Translations under genes and position numbers: made by a program | Notes under the pieces: model-generated | Seen by the model: the letters and a program-made list of their open reading frames with translations, nothing else | What the model was told of the DNA's origin: nothing | The model's database searches: none | Assembly: GCA_016795255.1 (NCBI GenBank) | Contig: JAEUIB010000629.1 | Span: 1-6,649 of the forward strand | Length of the DNA: 6,649 nt | Source of the DNA: Planctomycetota bacterium | Lineage (GTDB): Bacteria; Planctomycetota; B15-G4; JADJEK01 | Direction: 5' to 3' | Shown here: positions 1 to 4,093 of the stretch, one piece after another | Layout: each line of letters opens with the position of its first letter | Position numbering within the stretch: the first letter of the stretch is position 1

Positions 1-1
1 C

Positions 2-121
2 ACCGGGAGCTCGTACCGCGGGATCGGGGTCGACGATGCGATCCGGAACGGGCGCAAGACCGCGGAGCATGTCGTGCATCAGATGATGCTCGGAGGCGAC
101 GGGCGGCCGGTTGTGATTTGA
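2..121 (+). CDS. hemG: Protoporphyrinogen oxidase (HemG/HemY type), C-terminal end only
   Basis: Only the last 39 codons lie in the window; the gene begins to the left. The visible tail contains GSSYRGIGVDDAIRNGRKTA. This matches the C-terminal signature of FAD-dependent protoporphyrinogen/coproporphyrinogen oxidases (G-N-x-Y-x-G-V-G-x-x-D-C-I-R-x-x), the segment that closes the FAD-binding domain. I recall a near-identical motif at the end of the Myxococcus enzyme. Family members oxidise the porphyrinogen ring late in haem synthesis and are membrane-associated flavoproteins. Here Ala replaces the usual Cys in D-C-I. The TGA stop at 119-121 runs straight into the GGGACG array, so no ordinary 3' spacer exists. 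The gene converges on the tldD-like operon. Another amine-oxidase-fold flavoprotein is possible, because only the tail is seen. Confidence 0.72.
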   Translation, partial: TGSSYRGIGVDDAIRNGRKTAEHVVHQMMLGGDGRPVVI

Positions 122-320
122 GGGACGCGAGGGACGACGAGGGACGAGAGGGACGAAAGGGACGAAAGGGACGCGAGGGACGACGAGGGACGACGAGGGA
201 CGAGAGGGACGAAAGGGACGCGAGGGACGAGAGGGACGCGGGGGACGCGAGGGACGAAAGGGACGAAAGGGACGTGAGGGACGCGAGGGACGACGAGGGA
301 CGACGAGGGACGAGAGGGAC
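122..320. repeat. GGGACG tandem array, 21 units of 9-10 bp
   Basis: There are twenty-one complete units and a final partial GGGAC, with no spacers. The units are GGGACGCGA (x5), GGGACGACGA (x5), GGGACGAAA (x5), GGGACGAGA (x4), GGGACGCGG (x1) and GGGACGTGA (x1). Variants recur in order (CGA, ACGA, AGA, AAA), giving a higher-order period: units 6-9 (168-205) and 18-21 (278-315) are identical over 38 bp. By my count the + strand is 104 G, 61 A, 33 C and 1 T. The array fills the space between two convergent genes. The mix of 9- and 10-bp units breaks any reading frame, so it is unlikely to be coding. It could act in transcription termination, in RNA or DNA structure, or simply be an unstable minisatellite. 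Confidence 0.93.
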
Positions 321-327
321 CCCCTCT
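313..327. terminator. Short hairpin at the array edge, possible part of a convergent terminator
   Basis: AGAGGG (313-318) and CCCTCT (322-327) form a perfect 6-bp stem with a 3-nt loop. The last repeat unit supplies the left arm and unique sequence supplies the right arm. It lies 7 bp beyond the small - strand gene's stop and about 190 bp beyond the hemG-like stop. No T-run follows on either strand, so it is not a standard intrinsic terminator. At most it would be an RNA end-protecting stem or a pause site working with Rho. It may be accidental. Confidence 0.25.
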
Positions 328-334
328 TCGGCCC

Positions 335-499
335 TTACCGCCGCGCCGTTGCCACGAACGATGCCACGACTGCCGCTACGACTAGCGTCAACACGATGAG
401 GCTGACCCGCTCGAACAGCGTCAGCCTCATCGGGTCCGGTTGCTCGACGTTCGCCGCCGGTGGCGTGAAAGGATCGGATTCCGGCGCTGACGCGGTCAT
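335..499 (-). CDS. Small single-pass membrane protein (54 aa)
   Basis: This short gene reads ATG at 499-497 to TAA at 337-335. Residues 1-23 are polar and proline-rich (starting MTASAPESDPFTPP, with four acidic residues). Residues 32-50 form a clear hydrophobic helix (VSLIVLTLVVAAVVASFVA), and the protein ends TARR. A Shine-Dalgarno-like GAAGGGGG (515-508) sits 8 nt before the ATG, and the gene starts 46 bp after the upstream tldE-like gene on the same strand. It is therefore probably the third gene of that operon. Basic residues flank both ends of the helix (R25, R31; R53, R54), so topology is unclear. A second Met (residue 24, 430-428) lacks a visible ribosome site and lies inside a 13-bp inverted repeat. 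I do not recognise a family. It could be an anchor or partner for the exported TldD-like pair. Confidence 0.6.
   Translation of the reverse strand: MTASAPESDPFTPPAANVEQPDPMRLTLFERVSLIVLTLVVAAVVASFVATARR
394..432. repeat. 13-bp perfect inverted repeat with 13-nt spacer
   Basis: CGATGAGGCTGAC (394-406) is the exact reverse complement of GTCAGCCTCATCG (420-432). Inside the loop, GCT (409-411) can also pair with AGC (417-419) across a 2-nt bulge. In the small gene's mRNA the stem covers the codons for M24-R-L-T and V-S-L-I, including the start of the membrane helix. No T-run follows either side, so a standard Rho-independent terminator is not supported. It could be an mRNA hairpin that blocks the internal Met codon, a stabilising stem, or a protein-binding site. 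Confidence 0.8.
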
Positions 500-507
500 G
501 GCTCCGG

Positions 508-515
508 CCCCCTTC
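508..515 (-). promoter_or_regulatory. Ribosome binding site of the small membrane protein gene
   Basis: Read on the - strand this is GAAGGGGG, 8 nt before the ATG at 499-497. It supports that ATG over the internal Met at residue 24, which has no comparable purine run upstream, and it argues that this short ORF is translated. Confidence 0.5.
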
Positions 516-545
516 GTTCGATGGTCCGCCGCCTCTTGGCCTCCC

Positions 546-2231
546 TCACTCCTTCGCGAACGACGGATGCGCGAGGTACGGCAGCTTCGCTTCCTGCGGT
601 GCCGGCTTCTTGATCTCGAGTTCCTCGACCAACAAGTCCGGGCAGACGATCGACACGAACGCTCCGCCGCCGACCGTGTTCATCACGTTCATGCGATCGC
701 TCGTCAGGAAGATGTCGCGCAGCGTGCGCAGCGTGACGCCTTGCCATTGCGCGCCGCGGATCGGCTCTTCGTGGCCGTCCGGATAGACGCGGTACGCCGC
801 GACCGGCGCCGACAGATCCACCTGACCGTCCGAGTACCAGCCCGACGCGCGCGGACCCCACGACGTCACGTCGGGGCGCGCCAGCGACTCGACGCGGATC
901 GCGTACGGCAGCTCCTGCTCGACCGCGATGCGCACGAGTTCCTTGCGCAGCTCGTCGCGCGACTTGCCGTTCGTCGACCGCGCGAACACGCACCCTGCTC
1001 CGCCGGAGCCGCCGCGCGAGTGGCCGTTCGTCTCCTTGATGGCTCGCGTCGGGATGCGGCTCATGTACCACTCCTTGAGCCGGCCCTCCTCGACGAGCGT
1101 CACCGGCCGCGTCTTCACGCCGTCGTGGTCGACTTCGAACGCGCCGAGCAGCGGCGTGCCTTCGAACGACCGCTGCGACGGATCGTCGATCACCGTGAGG
1201 AACGGCGGCGCGATGCGCTTCTTCAGCCGGTTCTTGAACGGCGAGCCGGCGTCGCGCGAGCCGAGCGGCTCGTGCGCGTCCGACAAGCGCTGCACGAGCA
1301 GCTCCGACAACACCTGGCACGCGGCGTCGCCTTCGAACAGCACCGGGCCGATGTACTCCTCGGCGCGCGGCGCCGACGTCCGTGCGGTCAGCTTCTCGAT
1401 CATCGCGTCGACCGCGGCGACCAGCTCGGCCTCGGGCGGGAAGTCCGCCGCCGTGCGGCCGTAGAACACGCGGACGTCGCCGATCGGCATGCCATCGTCG
1501 GCTTGCGTGCCCGCGGTCACCGACAACCGGAACCACGTCTCGCCGGTCCGCGTGTGGAAGCCCTCGGTCGACAGCAGCGTGCGGTTCTCGGCCGCGGCGC
1601 GCAGCGACACCGACGACGACTGGATCTTCGCGGCGCCGGTGAAGCGCGCCGACAGCGCGCGCGTCAGTTCCTTCATCTTGGCTTCGTCGACCGTCAGCGT
1701 CCGCTTCGGCTCGAGGTGCTCGACCGGCGGAACGACCGTCCAATCGGCGGGCCGATCGGTGACGACGTTCGTCTGCAGCCACGCCTTCTTCGCGGCGAGC
1801 TCTTCGACCGCGTCCTTGTACCGACGATCGGTCACGAGCCACAGGTTCTGGCGGATCGCGCCGTAATCGTCGTCCTCGGGCAACGACACGCCGGCGGCGC
1901 CGCCGCCGCCGCGCGCGAAGTTCGTGTTGTCGAGGTCGAACGACCCGACGCGCACGTCGATCGAGCAACTGCGCGACGGATTGCGCCCCGCACCTTGCAG
2001 CGCGCCGAAGGCCGACGAGCACGAGAACACGTCGGACTCGTCGAGCACGTAGGACACGTAGAACGGGCGCTCGACGTTCTCCATCTGGAGACGATCGATC
2101 GAACGCGCCATCTCGTCCTTCAACGCCTTCAGCACGACGGCCTCGTCGGCGCAGAGCGCGAACGGCGCCGATGCGAATCCGGCGAACCCGGCGAGCAACG
2201 CGACGAACGGAATCATGGGGGAGGTCTTCAT
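546..2231 (-). CDS. Exported TldE/PmbA-like protein lacking the zinc site (561 aa)
   Basis: This is a TldD/PmbA-family protein, homologous along its length to the gene just upstream. Shared blocks include SAFGALQGAGRNPSRS near 73-88, ENRTLLSTEGFHT at 215-227, DDPSQRSFEGTPLLGAF at 349-365, ETNGHSRGG at 400-408 and YRVYPDGHEEPIRG at 480-493. Residues 1-28 form a signal peptide (hydrophobic 6-22, likely cleavage LCA|DE), so it should act outside the inner membrane. The family's HExxxH position reads S309-E-L-L-V-Q314, so both His are lost and Glu stays. The distal Cys ligand region reads VGGGAF (520-525), with no Cys and about four residues missing. E. coli TldE likewise lacks the HExxxH that TldD carries. 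I infer a non-catalytic partner of the upstream protein. ATG at 2231-2229 follows GAAGGAA (2244-2238). The gene begins 21 bp after the upstream stop, so co-transcription is likely. Confidence 0.85.
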   Translation of the reverse strand: MKTSPMIPFVALLAGFAGFASAPFALCADEAVVLKALKDEMARSIDRLQMENVERPFYVSYVLDESDVFSCSSAFGALQGAGRNPSRSCSIDVRVGSFDLDNTNFARGGGGAAGVSLPEDDDYGAIRQNLWLVTDRRYKDAVEELAAKKAWLQTNVVTDRPADWTVVPPVEHLEPKRTLTVDEAKMKELTRALSARFTGAAKIQSSSVSLRAAAENRTLLSTEGFHTRTGETWFRLSVTAGTQADDGMPIGDVRVFYGRTAADFPPEAELVAAVDAMIEKLTARTSAPRAEEYIGPVLFEGDAACQVLSELLVQRLSDAHEPLGSRDAGSPFKNRLKKRIAPPFLTVIDDPSQRSFEGTPLLGAFEVDHDGVKTRPVTLVEEGRLKEWYMSRIPTRAIKETNGHSRGGSGGAGCVFARSTNGKSRDELRKELVRIAVEQELPYAIRVESLARPDVTSWGPRASGWYSDGQVDLSAPVAAYRVYPDGHEEPIRGAQWQGVTLRTLRDIFLTSDRMNVMNTVGGGAFVSIVCPDLLVEELEIKKPAPQEAKLPYLAHPSFAKE

Positions 2232-2237
2232 GGTCGT

Positions 2238-2244
2238 TTCCTTC
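2238..2244 (-). promoter_or_regulatory. Ribosome binding site of the tldE-like gene
   Basis: GAAGGAA on the - strand ends 6 nt before the ATG at 2231-2229. It occupies the middle of the 21-bp gap between the two tldD-family genes, which supports both the start choice and the operon. Confidence 0.6.
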
Positions 2245-2252
2245 GCGTTCCT

Positions 2253-3974
2253 TCAGTGCCCGTCCGACGTCGTGTCGTGCATGGGCGGCGGCAGCAGCGG
2301 CGGGCGTTCCTGGCTCTTCGCCTTCTTCTCGATCTCGATCTCGGCGACCAGCACCGACGGCGCGATCGCGGAGACCGGCACCCAACCCGACTCGGCGCCG
2401 CAGAAGCCGTTGAAGACGTCGTCGTCGTCGGCCGTCGCGAGGATGCGCGTGATCGTCACGAGCGGCGTGCCGACGAGGTCGACACCGCGCACGACTTCGT
2501 CCTCACGGCCGTCCGGATAGACGCGCACGACGTAGAGCGGCTGGACCTTGAAGGCTTGCGGCCCCGAGCGCTGCGTCGTCGTGTAGCCGCCCGAGATGTC
2601 GTGGAAGATCAGCCCGTACGGCTTGTTCTGGCGCGCGATCTCCTCGAGCAGCATCGCGCGCAGCCGAGCGAACTCTACGCGTTCGGTCGACGACACGATG
2701 AGGTTGCCTTGGCGCGACACCGGCGGGTAGCCCGGCGCGCAGCGACCGTGGCCGTTGCTGGTCGGGAAGTTCGCGATCGGCGATCGGCTCATCAGGAAGT
2801 TCTTCAGGATGCCGCTCTCGACCAGCGGGACGCTCTGCGCGGCGACGCCTTCGTCGTCGTACTGGAAGCGGCCGTTCAGGAAGATCGGCCCGAACTTCGC
2901 GCGCGTCGGATCGTCGTGGACCGACAGGAACGCGGGCATGACTTCCTGGTCGACCTTCTTCGTGAACGTCTGGCCTTCGTCGACGTCCTTCTGGCGATGG
3001 CCCTCGATGCGGTGGCCGAAGATCTCGTGGAAGAACACGCCGGTCGCGCGGTTCATCAGGATCGCCGGACCGGCGAACGGCTCGACGATCGGCGCCGCGC
3101 GCAGCTTGCCGAGGCGTTCGCACAATTGACGCACGGCCTTCTCGATCGTCGCGTCGTCGGGCATGTCGCCTTCGGTCGGTCCGTCGAACGAGTCGTAGAG
3201 GTCGAGGTCCATGCCGTCGTCGGCCTTCGTCGAGCCGTTGACGCTGACGCGCACGTGCGTGCGGCCGAACGTCAGTCGCGTGCCTTCGGTGTTCAGGTAC
3301 ACGCGGTTCTCGGCGGTGGCCTCGATCGACACGTTGGCGTCATGCAAGAACGCGTACTCGCGGAAGATCGCCGACGCCTTGCGCAGCCGCTCCTTCCACG
3401 CGTCCTTGGCGACGACGAGGTCGACCGGATGTTCGAAGTACGTACCGGCCGGCGCCGCGGAGAAGTCGGCCGACGTGTCCTCGGCCTCGACCTTCACCTT
3501 CTCGTTCGAGCGCACCTTGATCATGCGCTCCTGCGCGGTCTTGTACGCGCGGTCGGTCGCGAGCCACGCGGCCGCGCGGATCGCGGCGGCGTCGTCCTCG
3601 AGCGGCAGCGATCCCGACGCGAGGCGCGCGCCGAAGTCGAACGAGCCGCGGATCTGGTGCGTGGAGTCGAGCTCGGGCGAGCCGACGCGCGCTTCGACGT
3701 CGATGCGCCGGCTCCAGTTCGAGCCGTCGCCGTTCAACGCGCCGAACGACGCGCTCGCGGACCACGACTTCTGCTCGGTCGCGCGGTACGCGAGGAAGTA
3801 CAGCGGTTCCTTCTCGCGGTCCTTCAGCGCGCCGAACGAGCGCGTCAATTCCGCGTCGAGGGCGCTCATCAGTGTGGACTGCGGGGCGGACTGCGGGACG
3901 TCCTCCGCCGCGCGGGCGCCGAGGAACGAAGCGACGAACGATCCGGCCACGAGGCCGACGACGAGACGAAGCAT
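2253..3974 (-). CDS. Exported TldD-family zinc metalloprotease (573 aa)
   Basis: This is a TldD/PmbA (peptidase family U62-type) protein with an intact metal site. H316-E-I-F-G-H321 (codons at 3029-3012) is the HExxxH motif in the context GVFFHEIFGHRIEGHRQ. C525 in NGFCGAESGWVPVS matches the distal Cys ligand of E. coli TldD (GxCGKxGQ). NGHGRCAPGYPPVSRQG near 407-423 corresponds to the family's conserved segment before the C-terminal sheet. Residues 1-23 form a signal peptide (MLRLVVGLVAG..., cleavage near ARA|AED), whereas E. coli TldD is cytoplasmic. Cytoplasmic TldD/TldE cleaves unfolded peptides and matures microcin B17; the substrate here is unknown. I chose the ATG at 3974 over the one at 3989 because GAGGGG lies 7 nt upstream and the shorter start gives a compact signal peptide. 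It is probably the first gene of the operon with the tldE-like and small membrane genes. Confidence 0.87.
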   Translation of the reverse strand: MLRLVVGLVAGSFVASFLGARAAEDVPQSAPQSTLMSALDAELTRSFGALKDREKEPLYFLAYRATEQKSWSASASFGALNGDGSNWSRRIDVEARVGSPELDSTHQIRGSFDFGARLASGSLPLEDDAAAIRAAAWLATDRAYKTAQERMIKVRSNEKVKVEAEDTSADFSAAPAGTYFEHPVDLVVAKDAWKERLRKASAIFREYAFLHDANVSIEATAENRVYLNTEGTRLTFGRTHVRVSVNGSTKADDGMDLDLYDSFDGPTEGDMPDDATIEKAVRQLCERLGKLRAAPIVEPFAGPAILMNRATGVFFHEIFGHRIEGHRQKDVDEGQTFTKKVDQEVMPAFLSVHDDPTRAKFGPIFLNGRFQYDDEGVAAQSVPLVESGILKNFLMSRSPIANFPTSNGHGRCAPGYPPVSRQGNLIVSSTERVEFARLRAMLLEEIARQNKPYGLIFHDISGGYTTTQRSGPQAFKVQPLYVVRVYPDGREDEVVRGVDLVGTPLVTITRILATADDDDVFNGFCGAESGWVPVSAIAPSVLVAEIEIEKKAKSQERPPLLPPPMHDTTSDGH

Positions 3975-4093
3975 GAGCACACCCCTCATGAGGCGGCGCG
4001 CCGATCGAGTCGCGGGCAGGGCGACGTGGAGGCGACGCGCGCGAGTGGGCGGAGTGTAGGGAAAGTGCCTTCAGTTGCAGTCAACGCGGGCCG
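3975..4093. promoter_or_regulatory. Divergent intergenic region between the tldD-like operon and the FG-GAP gene
   Basis: This 119-bp space must hold the promoters of both directions if the ATG at 4094 is used (191 bp if the GTG at 4166 is used). On the - strand, TTGACT (4084-4079) and TACACT (4058-4053) resemble -35 and -10 boxes, but the 20-bp spacer is longer than the usual 17. They would give a leader of about 70 nt before the tldD-like start. No convincing + strand promoter is visible. CTTCAGT (4069-4075) and ACTGAAG (4097-4103) form a 7-bp inverted repeat with centres 28 bp apart, a possible operator. Confidence 0.35.
3982..3987 (-). promoter_or_regulatory. Ribosome binding site that decides the tldD-like start
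   Basis: On the - strand this is GAGGGG, 7 nt before the ATG at 3974-3972. The upstream alternative ATG at 3989-3987 overlaps it and has no purine-rich site of its own (the preceding sequence is GGCGCGCCGCCTC). The downstream ATG is therefore preferred. Confidence 0.6.

Noticed and set aside
122..320. CRISPR array
   Set aside because: Units are 9-10 bp and contiguous, with no unique spacers and no cas genes nearby.
118..399. A 93-codon + strand ORF running through the GGGACG array
   Set aside because: It encodes low-complexity Arg/Asp/Gly repeats generated by the DNA repeat. The 10-bp units shift frame and there is no ribosome site.
1891..1915. GCC/GCG triplet run in the tldE-like gene
   Set aside because: It simply encodes a Gly/Ala linker (ARGGGGAAG) in frame. 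It is short and ordinary in GC-rich coding DNA.
2148..2231. Lipoprotein signal in the tldE-like protein (Cys 27)
   Set aside because: The residues before the Cys are F-A-L, and Leu at -1 does not fit the lipobox. A type I cleavage after LCA is more likely.
496..2385. A 629-codon - strand ORF overlapping the tldE-like gene in another frame
   Set aside because: It is Arg-rich with no recognisable motif, whereas the overlapping frame has a signal peptide and clear TldD-family homology.
3984..3993. CCTCATGAGG, a perfect 10-bp palindrome at the tldD-like ribosome site
   Set aside because: Several 10-bp palindromes are expected by chance in 6.6 kb, and no second copy marks it as an operator.
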